From Chitinophagaceae bacterium (GTDB lineage Bacteria > Bacteroidota > Bacteroidia > Chitinophagales > Chitinophagaceae): a stretch of 32,665 nucleotides of DNA. Of the stretch, positions 8,041-16,062 are shown piece by piece. Position numbers and translations under genes: made by a program. The number at the start of each line of letters is the position of its first letter. Position 1 is the stretch's first letter. The stretch lies in assembly GCA_020854215.1 (NCBI GenBank), contig JADZFY010000086.1:1-32665 (forward strand), given 5' to 3'. The notes beneath the pieces are model-generated. The model saw only the letters and a list, made by a program, of their open reading frames with translations, was not told the origin of the DNA and did no database searches.

Positions 8041-9117
8041 CTATTCAACCAGCGATATTTTCGTTCCGTCAGACAGGTTAATTTGTCCGCTGGTAATCAC
8101 AGCTTCTCCTTCTTTTAATCCTTTCAGAATTTCTACCTGGTCACCCAAAATTCTACCTGCAATCACGTTCCGTAAAACCGCGGTACTGTCGGGATTAATG
8201 GTAAACACCTCGTTGCTGTTCACTCCGCCTACAAAAGCGCTTCGGGGAATCAAAGTAACCGGTGCGGATGACGGAAGATTAAACAGAGCGGTTCCGTACA
8301 TACCTGCTCTTACGATTTGACCAGGATTTGAGGTGAGGGTAATTTCCATAGGAAAACTCAAACTATTATCTGCCTTTGGCGCAATGAATGCTATTTTCCC
8401 GGAAAATGTTTTATCCGGAAAAACACTCACCCCAATGCTTACCTGATCACCCGCTTTTAGCTGGGCTACCTGATTTTCTTTTACAGCCACCTGCAATTTT
8501 AAAACGCTGATATCTACCAGCTCAAACATCTGTGTTCCCGGTGCTACCACGGTACCCGGTTCAATGAAACGTTTGTTTACGATACCATTGATAGACGACT
8601 TTACGTAGGTATCGTTTATCCTGAGTTTTGCCTGGGTTAATCTGGCTTCGGCATTACTTAATGCCAGATTTGCCTGGTCGAGTTGCTGCCGGGTAACCCC
8701 TCCTGTGGTGAATGCATTTTCAAAACGGGTTTTATCATTCAACGCATTCTGGTAGGCGGCCGTTGCACTTTCTACATCAACATTCAACTGATCGGCTTTA
8801 ATGATGGCAAGGGTTTGTCCCTTCTTCACCTGGCTGCCTTCATCTACCAACACGCTGGTTACTCTTCCGGAGATTTCGGAAGGAAAATTGAGCTGCCGTG
8901 CAGGAACAAAATTTCCGTTAGCAGTGAACTGCTGTTGCAGTGGTTGTGCTTTTACTATGGTTGCCCTCACTGCCACACTGCTATTGGTTTGTGCCACCAA
9001 AGCAGTTTTCGCCGTGTTTTCCTTTTTGTTCTTCATTAACGTGGCAGCCGTAAATGCAACAGCGGCTATAACAATTACAATTGGGGTAAGCGTGCGTATA
9101 ATTGATTTCTGTTTCAT
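8041..9117 (-). CDS. RND efflux periplasmic adaptor (HlyD/AcrA family)
   Basis: 358 residues. An N-terminal helix at about 10-28 anchors it to the inner membrane; there is no lipobox. The family order is visible: a barrel-sandwich (lipoyl) half around 75-108 with ISGRVTSVLVDEGSQVKKGQ, an alpha-helical hairpin at about 112-165 rich in Ala, Gln and Asn, the second lipoyl half with FIEPGTVVAPGTQMFELV near 184-202, a beta-barrel (205-280) and a membrane-proximal domain ending GDQVEILKGLKEGEAVITSGQINLSDGTKI. It bridges the RND pump and the outer-membrane channel. The gene lies 10 bases after the TolC-like gene and 34 bases before the pump gene, so the three are almost certainly one transcript. Confidence 0.94.
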   Translation of the reverse strand: MKQKSIIRTLTPIVIVIAAVAFTAATLMKNKKENTAKTALVAQTNSSVAVRATIVKAQPLQQQFTANGNFVPARQLNFPSEISGRVTSVLVDEGSQVKKGQTLAIIKADQLNVDVESATAAYQNALNDKTRFENAFTTGGVTRQQLDQANLALSNAEARLTQAKLRINDTYVKSSINGIVNKRFIEPGTVVAPGTQMFELVDISVLKLQVAVKENQVAQLKAGDQVSIGVSVFPDKTFSGKIAFIAPKADNSLSFPMEITLTSNPGQIVRAGMYGTALFNLPSSAPVTLIPRSAFVGGVNSNEVFTINPDSTAVLRNVIAGRILGDQVEILKGLKEGEAVITSGQINLSDGTKISLVE

Positions 9118-9127
9118 AATACTTTTG

Positions 9128-10498
9128 TTAGTTTTTTAATAATGATTTGAGTTCACCTTTTGATTTGATCAGTTGAATTTCTGCGAGTTTATAATCGAGC
9201 AATGCTGCTGCATAATTGTTATTGGCTTCTGTAAGTGAAGTTTCTGCATCCAGCAGATCCGTTAACGGAGCCAAACCATTGTTATAGTTATTTTGTGTAT
9301 TTTCAAACACTTTCCTGGCCAGGTTCACATTTACTTTTTGATTATTGAGAATTACCAGGTTATTCTGTATTTGTGTTTTTGCGTTCTCCAATTGGAGATG
9401 AAGCGCGAGTTTCGTCTGACTCACATCTTCCCGGAATTTACGAATAGCCACATCAGCCTGACGAATACGCGAGCGGGTTGCTCCGCCGTTAAAAAGTGGC
9501 ACCCTCAGCGTTAAACCGGCAGAAGCATAGTCAAACCAATTTGCACCGCTACTGGCCGACTTTCCCCAGGGAAAGCGGTTTCCCATACCCTGGTATCCGT
9601 AACTTCCTGTTAATGACAGTGAAGGATAGTACTCGGCTTTGTAGCTGTCGCGCTGGTATTGCAATAGTTTTTCCTGTTGGTTTAAAAGCTTCATCTCAGT
9701 ACGGGTATTCAAATCCATACTATCGGCTCTATCTCTGAGTTCCGGCTGAATGCTGCTGAAATCAACCGGTGGCAACTCAATAGCTGTTTGTATCGGCATA
9801 CCCATAGCATACTTGAGTTGGTTTTCCAGCAACATCACCGCATTCATCAACTGCTGACGCCGACTCTGCAAATTGGTAACGTTTACTGCTACCCGGTCTA
9901 AGTCAATCTTTCTGGCCAGGCCTGCATCATACTGGCCTTTAATGATACCCTGCACTTTTTGTGTTGTTGCAACCGTACTGTCTATCAACAATATTTTATG
10001 CCGCTGCACCAACACCTGGTAGTATTGGGAGGCAACCTGTTCGATCAGTTGCTCTTCGGTAAGATCCGCGTTAATCTGATAATATTCCCGTGTTGACCTG
10101 GCTGCTTTTAATCCGGTGAAAACACCCTGATCAAACAAGGTTTGAGACAGGGCGATATTTGCGCCGGAATTCCATTTTTGTCCGAATGCTACCATCATGG
10201 TTTGACCCGGCTGACCGACGATTTCACCCGGTAAGGCAGTCAATTGCAAAATAGGGTTGTAGGTAAGGGAACCGTTTCCATTTAATTGCGGAAGCGCCCT
10301 TGCTTTCACCTCATCAATCTTATAGGAGCCGTTCTCCACCTCCAGCCTCGCTTTACGGGCGACTTGGCTGGCTTTTAAAGCATATTCCAATGCATTGGGG
10401 AGTGTTAACACCTGCTGTGCCTGAATAAAAAGTCCCAGGTTCATCAGCAGTATCGCTAACAATCCGGCTTTCATTTTACTTTTTCCTGTTCGATACAT
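9128..10498 (-). CDS. TolC-family outer-membrane efflux protein
   Basis: 456 residues from the ATG at 10498; the ATG at 10474 (MKAGLLAILLMNLG) would begin directly with the signal peptide and is equally plausible. After cleavage near IQAQQ the chain shows the OEP/TolC pattern twice: TLPNALEYALKAS with a long helical hairpin, a barrel segment around YYPSLSLTGSYGY, then a second helical half with SRIRQADVAIRKF and a NNYNNGLAPLTDLLDAETSLTEANNNYAAALLDYKLAEI segment typical of the C-terminal repeat. It forms the trimeric exit duct. It is the first gene of the efflux operon; a likely TetR operator lies 80 bases upstream, in the gap after tetR. Confidence 0.94.
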   Translation of the reverse strand: MYRTGKSKMKAGLLAILLMNLGLFIQAQQVLTLPNALEYALKASQVARKARLEVENGSYKIDEVKARALPQLNGNGSLTYNPILQLTALPGEIVGQPGQTMMVAFGQKWNSGANIALSQTLFDQGVFTGLKAARSTREYYQINADLTEEQLIEQVASQYYQVLVQRHKILLIDSTVATTQKVQGIIKGQYDAGLARKIDLDRVAVNVTNLQSRRQQLMNAVMLLENQLKYAMGMPIQTAIELPPVDFSSIQPELRDRADSMDLNTRTEMKLLNQQEKLLQYQRDSYKAEYYPSLSLTGSYGYQGMGNRFPWGKSASSGANWFDYASAGLTLRVPLFNGGATRSRIRQADVAIRKFREDVSQTKLALHLQLENAKTQIQNNLVILNNQKVNVNLARKVFENTQNNYNNGLAPLTDLLDAETSLTEANNNYAAALLDYKLAEIQLIKSKGELKSLLKN

Positions 10499-10577
10499 AT
10501 ATATTTTCCTTGTTTGGTTTGAAGATGCTGTAGTCCGTTGGGATATCCCGGTGGACTAACTCGTATATTAAATTCTA

Positions 10578-10597
10578 TTGTTTAACATTTTTGTCAA
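10578..10597. promoter_or_regulatory. Probable TetR operator before the efflux operon
   Basis: TTGTTTAAC (10578-10586), six bases, then GTCAA (10593-10597) matches the minus-strand reading of the dyad at 11230-11253 over both arms and spacing, except that the outer part of the right arm (here TTTG) differs. It lies between tetR and the TolC-like gene, where the efflux promoter should be. Confidence 0.6.
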
Positions 10598-10617
10598 TTT
10601 GCAGGCAAAAAAAATAT

Positions 10618-11220
10618 TTATTTCATTAACATCTTTAAGATAATTGCCTTTCGTTCTGTGAGCATCTGCTGGTATTGACGATCACTATATTGTAATATTT
10701 TTTTAAATAAAGGCTGAACGATCACCGGGTAGATCAACAGGGACATCATGTTGAGCAGGAACTGAATAGGTGGCATTTTTTCAATCGTTCCCCTATTCAT
10801 TTCTTCTTCCACCATTTTCAGAAATTTCTTCAGGTCATCATTTTTTTTAATATTAGCAAGAACGTCATTCTGGTGATTCACGTCGTCGTTCATCCGGGAA
10901 ACCAGGTAAACATCCATATACGGATACGTGAACGAATGTTCCAATGCCACGTCAATAAACCGTTCAATTCGAACACGAAAAGGAATATTTTCCTCGCCTG
11001 CCGAACTTTTCAGTCTGTCTGTCATGGATTCCTTAGCTTCCTTCAATACCAGGTCAAACAGCACATCTCTGGAACGGAAATAGTAATTCACCAGGGTGCG
11101 GTTTACCCCTGCAGCATCAGCAATCTCCTGGGTGGTAGCCTTAAACCTGCCCTCCTTAAAGAACAACTTTTTTGCCGCATCCTTGATTTGCTGTTCCGTT
11201 ACACTGTCTTTAACTGCCAT
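10618..11220 (-). CDS. TetR/AcrR-family regulator of the efflux operon
   Basis: 200 residues. Residues 8-55 are the TetR helix-turn-helix: TEQQIKDAAKKLFFKEGRFKATTQEIADAAGVNRTLVNYYFRSRDVLFDLVL, with the usual G-V-N-x-x-x-x-x-Y-F recognition region. The rest is the variable all-helical ligand and dimer domain, which does not reveal a ligand. It is encoded directly before the TolC-adaptor-RND genes on the same strand, with a 119-base gap. Operator-like sequences stand before its own start and inside that gap, so it probably represses itself and the efflux genes, with release by a pump substrate. That link is inferred from position and the shared site. Confidence 0.92.
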   Translation of the reverse strand: MAVKDSVTEQQIKDAAKKLFFKEGRFKATTQEIADAAGVNRTLVNYYFRSRDVLFDLVLKEAKESMTDRLKSSAGEENIPFRVRIERFIDVALEHSFTYPYMDVYLVSRMNDDVNHQNDVLANIKKNDDLKKFLKMVEEEMNRGTIEKMPPIQFLLNMMSLLIYPVIVQPLFKKILQYSDRQYQQMLTERKAIILKMLMK

Positions 11221-11229
11221 TTTACTTTA

Positions 11230-11253
11230 TTGTTTGACATTATTGTTAAACAA
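11230..11253. promoter_or_regulatory. Probable TetR autoregulatory operator
   Basis: A 24-bp dyad with arms TTGTTTGAC (11230-11238) and GTTAAACAA (11245-11253) and a 6-base centre; eight of nine arm positions pair. It begins 10 bases upstream of the tetR start and resembles the site at 10578-10597. Confidence 0.65.
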
Positions 11254-11384
11254 AAGTAATACCAGGATTTTTTCTGCGCAAGTTTTCTGGCAGAAAATTT
11301 TCAAAGGTTAACATTTTTTTTGGGGGTTATTGATCCCCAACCTCCTCCGGGGAAAATACAACCAAAAAAATTTCGGTTAAAGTA

Positions 11385-11918
11385 TTATATGCCGGTGGGT
11401 GCTGAAGAATGAGCCGCGTGCAGTACGCTCATCTTATTCACGAGTGGGGTAAGGAGTTCGGGTTGTACATTATCTACATCCTGCAACATGCGCTTTCGCG
11501 TTTCCGGATTTTTTGCTTTCATGGCGCCTATCTTCAATAAAAGTTTGTCTTTCCAGGAAAGCTTTGAAAATATCAACCTTCCCGGCAAAAAAAATATATC
11601 ACTCCTATCTATCAATCCGTCAGGAATACTGTGTTTAATGATTCGTTCCTGCTCTTTAGGGGAGCCGTTACCGCAAACGACAAACAACAACAATTTTTTA
11701 TTCTTCAGCAACTGGGCATTTCGGCGAATCCATTCGCTAATCAGTAGTTTACCAATATAAACAGAGCTGCCAAGTAAAATAAAATCTGCCGTATGGAGTT
11801 GGTCTTTCGTTACATTTTGAACCGGAGTAACGGGCTGTTGTATTGCTTCACCCAGCCAGTCGGCGTATTGGCGGGTTGCTCCGTATTTCCCTTTGTAAAT
11901 GATAATGGTTTGTGGCAT
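11385..11918 (-). CDS. Flavodoxin-domain protein
   Basis: 177 residues from the ATG at 11918; the frame extends three codons to a TTG, which I do not favour. The N-terminus TIIIYKGKYGATRQYADWLGEAI is a first beta strand, an FMN-phosphate loop (KGKYGAT, about residues 9-15) and a helix, as in flavodoxins and HemG-type protoporphyrinogen dehydrogenases. ADFILLGSSVYIGKL near 45-60 and LLLFVVCGNGSPKEQE near 75-90 are the next strands and flavin loops. The C-terminal 70 residues are Lys/Leu-rich and less recognisable. It probably binds FMN and acts as a cytoplasmic redox protein. It is a single gene upstream of tetR on the same strand, with a 165-base gap. A precise function such as HemG is not supported. 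Confidence 0.82.
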   Translation of the reverse strand: MPQTIIIYKGKYGATRQYADWLGEAIQQPVTPVQNVTKDQLHTADFILLGSSVYIGKLLISEWIRRNAQLLKNKKLLLFVVCGNGSPKEQERIIKHSIPDGLIDRSDIFFLPGRLIFSKLSWKDKLLLKIGAMKAKNPETRKRMLQDVDNVQPELLTPLVNKMSVLHAAHSSAPTGI

Positions 11919-12197
11919 TGGTTTCAAAATAACAGCAATAAAACTACGGGCGGCACTCCCCCGGTAATATGACAGAGGGCAGAAATTTTCCTGATAAAAA
12001 TCACCTTAAACCGAGAGCGGCCTGGTAAGCCCGGAGCCTCACCAACGTAAACAACGTATTCGTATCGGACGTTTAATCACTGTGAAAGCGTGGTATTCAA
12101 CCCAAATATTCTTACTTCAAGTTGCGTGTATCGCTATTCCCGGAGCGCTATCGTTTTTGTTCATACGAATAATTTGCACAGATTGCCGCTCCAACGA

Positions 12198-12530
12198 TTA
12201 CGACGCCATTTCTTTACTCAATCTTTCCTGCTCCTCTTTCTTCAACTTATTGTCCAGCACAAACGTTCCAAAAGGAAGTAATGACGCGATGAATGCCAGC
12301 AGTGTTTTACCGAAGCTCCATTTGTATTTAATCCACACCTTCAGCAAAAGCATCATAAACCATACAAAGAGTACACCATGCAACCAGCCCGTATATTTTA
12401 CTACTTCCGGAAGGCCCGCGAAATACTTCAGTGGCATGGCTATTCCCAGCAGTACAAGATAGGATACACCTTCCATAATAGCCACCAGTCTGAATCGGTT
12501 AAGTGTGTTGTCGAGAAAAGATTTTTGCAT
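12198..12530 (-). CDS. DUF3817 small integral membrane protein
   Basis: 110 residues from the ATG at 12530; an upstream open stretch to 12614 would cross the divergent promoter region and is not used. FRLVAIMEGVSYLVLLGIAMPLKYF, then a short loop and VVKYTGWLHGVLFVWFMMLLL are the hallmark DUF3817 helices, with the conserved Glu (MEGVSY) and His (GWLHG). A third helix (TLLAFIASLLPFGTFVLD) and a charged Lys/Glu tail follow. Three membrane spans are expected. The family has no assigned function. It is divergent from the DUF3467 gene. Confidence 0.85.
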   Translation of the reverse strand: MQKSFLDNTLNRFRLVAIMEGVSYLVLLGIAMPLKYFAGLPEVVKYTGWLHGVLFVWFMMLLLKVWIKYKWSFGKTLLAFIASLLPFGTFVLDNKLKKEEQERLSKEMAS

Positions 12531-12609
12531 ATCAACTGTTGTTTTTCCAGCGGGCAAAGATAGCTGGTATGCGGGAGAATAGCGGAAAAGCAAAATCTTA
12601 AATCTTCTA

Positions 12610-12617
12610 TACATTTG
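12610..12617 (+). promoter_or_regulatory. -7 box (TACATTTG) of the DUF3467 gene
   Basis: TACATTTG fits the Bacteroidota TAnnTTTG element and ends 14 bases before the ATG at 12632. No clear -33 TTG is seen. Confidence 0.5.
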
Positions 12618-12631
12618 CAGAAATCACTATC

Positions 12632-12940
12632 ATGGCAGATCAGCAACCCAATCAGCTCAATATTGAAATTTCAGAAGAAATTGCGGAGGGCATCTATGCT
12701 AACCTCGCAATTATTACCCACAGCCACGCCGAGTTTGTGGTGGACTTTGTAAATGTAATGCCCGGAACGCCCAAAAGCAAAGTAAAGTCGAGGATTATAC
12801 TTACGCCCCAGCATGCCAAACGTTTTATGAAAGCGTTGGTAGATAACGTAAAGCGCTTTGAAGCTGCCAACGGCCCCATACAGGATATAGAAGAAGTGCA
12901 AATCCCGCTCAACTTTGGCGGGCCAACTGCGCAGGCATAA
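12632..12940 (+). CDS. DUF3467 protein
   Basis: 102 residues. LNIEISEEIAEGIYANLAIITHSHAEFVVDFVNVMPG, then KSRIILTPQHAKRFMKALVDNVKRFEAANGPI and a C-terminal PLNFGG, is the DUF3467 (PF11950) pattern at normal length. It is a small, soluble protein widespread in Bacteroidota, with no established role. The gene stands alone, divergent from DUF3817 and convergent with the aminotransferase gene. The -7 box at 12610-12617 supports this start. Confidence 0.9.
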   Translation: MADQQPNQLNIEISEEIAEGIYANLAIITHSHAEFVVDFVNVMPGTPKSKVKSRIILTPQHAKRFMKALVDNVKRFEAANGPIQDIEEVQIPLNFGGPTAQA

Positions 12941-13056
12941 ATTGGGTGGGCGGTAGAGGAAACGGCGAAAACTCAGAGGGGAGATAGCTGCGAACACGCT
13001 ACCGGAAGGTTTTCGAGAGCAGCATCCTGTGTTTCAAACCTAACGGGTTATCGGCA

Positions 13057-14250
13057 CTATGCCTTACTATTGTACACTTCAATCGCTTTTTCGAGGCAAT
13101 TCATTGCATTGTGAATGGCTTCCGCATTCAACACATAAGCAAACCGTACTTCCTGTTTGCCAAGTCCGGGTGTACCGTAGAAACCGGTGCCAGGCGCCAT
13201 CATTACCGTTTGTCCCTCGTAGGAGAACGATTCTAATATCCACTGACAAAAGCGGTCGGTATCATCTACCGGGAGCTTGGCCATCGCATAAAAAGCGCCG
13301 CCGGGATTAGGACAATAAACACCGGGAATTTGATTAAGCCGCTTAACAAGGGTGTCGCGTCTCAACATGTACTCCGTCTTTGTAGCATTAAAGTAATCGT
13401 GCGGCAAATCCAACCCCGCCTCACCGGCAATTTGTCCAAAACTGGGCGGACTTAACCTGGATTGTGCAAATTTCACGACAGCATCCAGCACCTGCCGGTT
13501 CTTAGTAATCAATGCACCAATCCGTGCACCGCAGGAGCTATAGCGTTTAGATATCGTATCAAGCAGAATAACGTGGTCATCAACGCCTTGCAATTGCATG
13601 GTACTGAAATGCGTGCCCGTATAACAAAACTCACGATACGCTTCATCTGCAAAAAGAAAGAGGTTATGCTTTTGCACTATGCCTTTAAGTTTTTCCAGTT
13701 CTTCCCTGCTATACAAATACCCTGTGGGGTTATTGGGGTTACAAATGAGAATCGCTTTTGTTCGGCCCGTAATTTTTTCTTCCAATGAATGAATGGGCGG
13801 AAGTGCAAATCCGTTTTCGATTTGAGAGGTCACCGGAACTACTTTTATACCGGCAGCAACAGCAAATCCGTTGTAGTTAGCGTAAAAGGGTTCGGGAATA
13901 ATAACTTCATCACCTGCATCCAGGCAACTCAGCATAGCGAACAAAATTGCCTCCGACCCACCGGTGGTAATGATAATATGCGAATAGTCGAGTTCTATTC
14001 CTGCCTGTTGGTAATAGCCCACCAACTTACGCCGGTAGGATTCATTACCTGCACTATGACTGTATTCTAAAATTTTAAAATCAGAATGACGCACCGCATC
14101 CAGCATAGGCAAAGGAGTTTCAATATCGGGCTGCCCGATATTGAGATGATATACCCTGGTACCCCTTTTTTTTGCCGCCTCCGCATAAGGCACCAATTTT
14201 CGAATTGGCGAGGCAGGCATTACCTGACCACGTGTGCTGATGGATAACAT
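13057..14250 (-). CDS. PLP-dependent class I/II aminotransferase
   Basis: 397 residues from the ATG at 14250; a frame open to 14268 would put the start upstream of the -7 box at 14255-14262. Family marks in order: YHLNIGQPDIETP near the N-terminus, EYSHSAGNESYRRKLVGYY, TTGGSEAILFAMLSCLDAGDEV (cofactor phosphate area), EPFYANYNGFA, ICNPNNPTGYLYSREELE, FLFADEAYREFCY (Asp holding the pyridine nitrogen), the Schiff-base lysine in TISKRYSSCGARIG, and the carboxylate-binding Arg in VRFAYVL. It is a fold-type I aspartate-family aminotransferase. The amino acid substrate cannot be read with confidence. It is divergent from folD. Confidence 0.93.
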   Translation of the reverse strand: MLSISTRGQVMPASPIRKLVPYAEAAKKRGTRVYHLNIGQPDIETPLPMLDAVRHSDFKILEYSHSAGNESYRRKLVGYYQQAGIELDYSHIIITTGGSEAILFAMLSCLDAGDEVIIPEPFYANYNGFAVAAGIKVVPVTSQIENGFALPPIHSLEEKITGRTKAILICNPNNPTGYLYSREELEKLKGIVQKHNLFLFADEAYREFCYTGTHFSTMQLQGVDDHVILLDTISKRYSSCGARIGALITKNRQVLDAVVKFAQSRLSPPSFGQIAGEAGLDLPHDYFNATKTEYMLRRDTLVKRLNQIPGVYCPNPGGAFYAMAKLPVDDTDRFCQWILESFSYEGQTVMMAPGTGFYGTPGLGKQEVRFAYVLNAEAIHNAMNCLEKAIEVYNSKA

Positions 14251-14254
14251 ATAA

Positions 14255-14262
14255 CAAAGATA
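14255..14262 (-). promoter_or_regulatory. -7 box (TATCTTTG) of the aminotransferase gene
   Basis: The minus strand reads TATCTTTG, ending 4 bases before the ATG at 14250, so the mRNA would have almost no leader. This favours 14250 over 14268 as the start. Confidence 0.5.
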
Positions 14263-14345
14263 GAACACACAATATATCTAATTAAAATGAGATCAGAGAT
14301 TTTTAACCAACGACGCTTTAAATGGCTTTTGCCTGTTGATTTCGC

Positions 14346-14377
14346 TTTTGCCTTTTCAGTTTTGACCTCTACCTTTG
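14346..14377 (+). promoter_or_regulatory. Full -33/-7 promoter of folD
   Basis: TTTTG at 14346-14350, 19 bases, then TACCTTTG at 14370-14377 is a textbook Bacteroidota housekeeping promoter. The ATG follows 4 bases later (14382), so the transcript is leaderless or nearly so. Confidence 0.75.
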
Positions 14378-14381
14378 CGCC

Positions 14382-15260
14382 ATGCAAATATTAGATGGCC
14401 GGCTGGTAGCACAGACCGTAAAAAATGATCTGAAAGAAAAAGTGGATATCCTTAAAGCACAAGGGAAAAAAACACCACATCTCGCAGCGATTCTGGTTGG
14501 CAATAATGGCGCCAGCGAAACTTATGTTGCATCAAAAGTGAAAACATGTGCAGAAATCGGTTTTCATTCTACCCTCATTCGTTTTGAAGAAGATGTTGAA
14601 GAGCGGGTGCTTCTTCAGAAGATACAGGAACTGAACAACAATACCGATATTGACGGCATTTTAGTTCAATTGCCCCTGCCCAAACAAATTGCTGAAGAAA
14701 AAGTGATCAATACCATTGCAGTTGAAAAAGATGTAGATGGTTTCCATCCCGCTAACCTCGGTAAAATGATTCAGGGGCAGGCAGCCTACATCCCGGCCAC
14801 TCCTTACGGTATATTGTTACTACTGGAACACTACCATATTGAAACGAAGGGCAAACACGCCGTGGTGATCGGAAGAAGTAATATTGTGGGACGCCCTATG
14901 AGTATCCTGCTCAGCCAGAATACGCCTACCGGAAATTGCACGGTAACGCTCTGCCATTCGCATACCCGTAATCTGCGCGACATTTGCCTGCAGGCGGATA
15001 TCATCGTAGCCGCTTTGGGCAAACCCGAATTTCTCACTGCAGATATGGTAAAGGAAGGTGCCGTGGTGATAGATGTTGGTATAACCCGTGTAAAAGATGA
15101 TTCCAAGAAGAAGGGTTATGCCATTAAAGGCGATGTGCATTATGAAAACGTTGCTCCAAAATGCAGTTATATTACGCCTGTACCCGGTGGTGTAGGCGCT
15201 ATGACCATAGCAGCATTAATGCAAAACACGTATCTCGCAGTAACCCAAAATAAGTTGTAG
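14382..15260 (+). CDS. folD: Bifunctional methylene-THF dehydrogenase / methenyl-THF cyclohydrolase
   Basis: 292 residues, the usual FolD length. It interconverts 5,10-methylene-, methenyl- and 10-formyl-tetrahydrofolate in the cytoplasm, feeding purine and fMet synthesis. Visible motifs: [16 protein letters not shown] with the catalytic Tyr48 and Lys52, [11 protein letters not shown] (91-101), the folate-binding [13 protein letters not shown] (117-129), [12 protein letters not shown], the Rossmann nucleotide loop [13 protein letters not shown] (161-173), and [18 protein letters not shown] near the C-terminus. folP lies 2.5 kb downstream on the same strand but as a separate unit. queE follows after 80 bases and may be co-transcribed. 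Confidence 0.97.
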   Translation: MQILDGRLVAQTVKNDLKEKVDILKAQGKKTPHLAAILVGNNGASETYVASKVKTCAEIGFHSTLIRFEEDVEERVLLQKIQELNNNTDIDGILVQLPLPKQIAEEKVINTIAVEKDVDGFHPANLGKMIQGQAAYIPATPYGILLLLEHYHIETKGKHAVVIGRSNIVGRPMSILLSQNTPTGNCTVTLCHSHTRNLRDICLQADIIVAALGKPEFLTADMVKEGAVVIDVGITRVKDDSKKKGYAIKGDVHYENVAPKCSYITPVPGGVGAMTIAALMQNTYLAVTQNKL

Positions 15261-15340
15261 GGCTTTAAAGTTTGTGGGGTTTTGTAATTGTGTTTTTTGG
15301 TTTGTACACGAATTATCGGTTTGTAAATTGTATTTAAGTA

Positions 15341-15994
15341 TTGAGTCAATCCAACCATATTTTAGCTGAAACGCTCCCGGTAATGGAGGCTTTTTATACA
15401 CTCCAGGGAGAGGGAGCGCACCAGGGTAAAGCCGCATACTTTATCCGGCTTGGAGGTTGCGACGTAGGTTGCGTTTGGTGCGATGTAAAAGAAAGCTGGG
15501 ACGCGAATGTCCATCCGCAAAAGGATATAGATGCGATAGTTGAAGACGCATTGAACGCAGTTCCGGAATGGCAACAGGATCGCGTGAACCAGTCGCCCAT
15601 AGCTGTGGTTACAGGGGGAGAACCATTAATGCATCAACTCAACCCGCTTACGATTATGCTTAAGAGTGCGGGCTTTCGAACGCATATTGAAACATCAGGC
15701 AGTAGTGCCATGAGTGGTTTATGGGACTGGGTATGCCTGTCGCCCAAAAAGTTTAAGGCTCCTTTACCCGAGGTTGCAGGCGTTGCCGATGAATTAAAAA
15801 TTATCGTGTATAACAAATCAGACTTTGCGTGGGGTGAAAAATATGCTGCAAAGGTAAACAGCCGCTGCCAGCTTTTTCTTCAGCCGGAATGGAGCAAAGC
15901 GGCTGAGATAACGCCACTGATTGTTGAATACATCAAAGCAAACCCCAAATGGCAATTAAGTTTGCAAATACATAAGTACATTAATGTTCCCTAA
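15341..15994 (+). CDS. queE: 7-carboxy-7-deazaguanine synthase, TTG start
   Basis: 217 residues. It is a radical-SAM enzyme that turns 6-carboxy-tetrahydropterin into 7-carboxy-7-deazaguanine for preQ0/queuosine. MEAFYTLQGEGAHQGKAAYFIRLGGC precedes the 4Fe-4S motif CDVGCVWC (C40, C44, C47; Cx3Cx2C). TGGEPLMH at 91-98 is the SAM-binding GGE region. The chosen start is TTG at 15341: a stop codon lies two codons upstream and the next ATG (15383) would remove the conserved LPVMEAF beginning. It follows folD by 80 bases on the same strand. No queC, queD or queF is visible here, so the pathway is completed elsewhere. Confidence 0.93.
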   Translation: MSQSNHILAETLPVMEAFYTLQGEGAHQGKAAYFIRLGGCDVGCVWCDVKESWDANVHPQKDIDAIVEDALNAVPEWQQDRVNQSPIAVVTGGEPLMHQLNPLTIMLKSAGFRTHIETSGSSAMSGLWDWVCLSPKKFKAPLPEVAGVADELKIIVYNKSDFAWGEKYAAKVNSRCQLFLQPEWSKAAEITPLIVEYIKANPKWQLSLQIHKYINVP

Positions 15995-16062
15995 TGAAAA
16001 TCCGAAGCACGAAACACTGAACCGGGGAATCGGAAACTCAAATTGGCTACATTGTCAGCCTC

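Noticed and set aside
11325..11360. GGGG / CCCC hairpin between tetR and the flavodoxin gene
   Set aside because: A 4-bp G/C stem in a low-complexity stretch, without a T run or conserved position.
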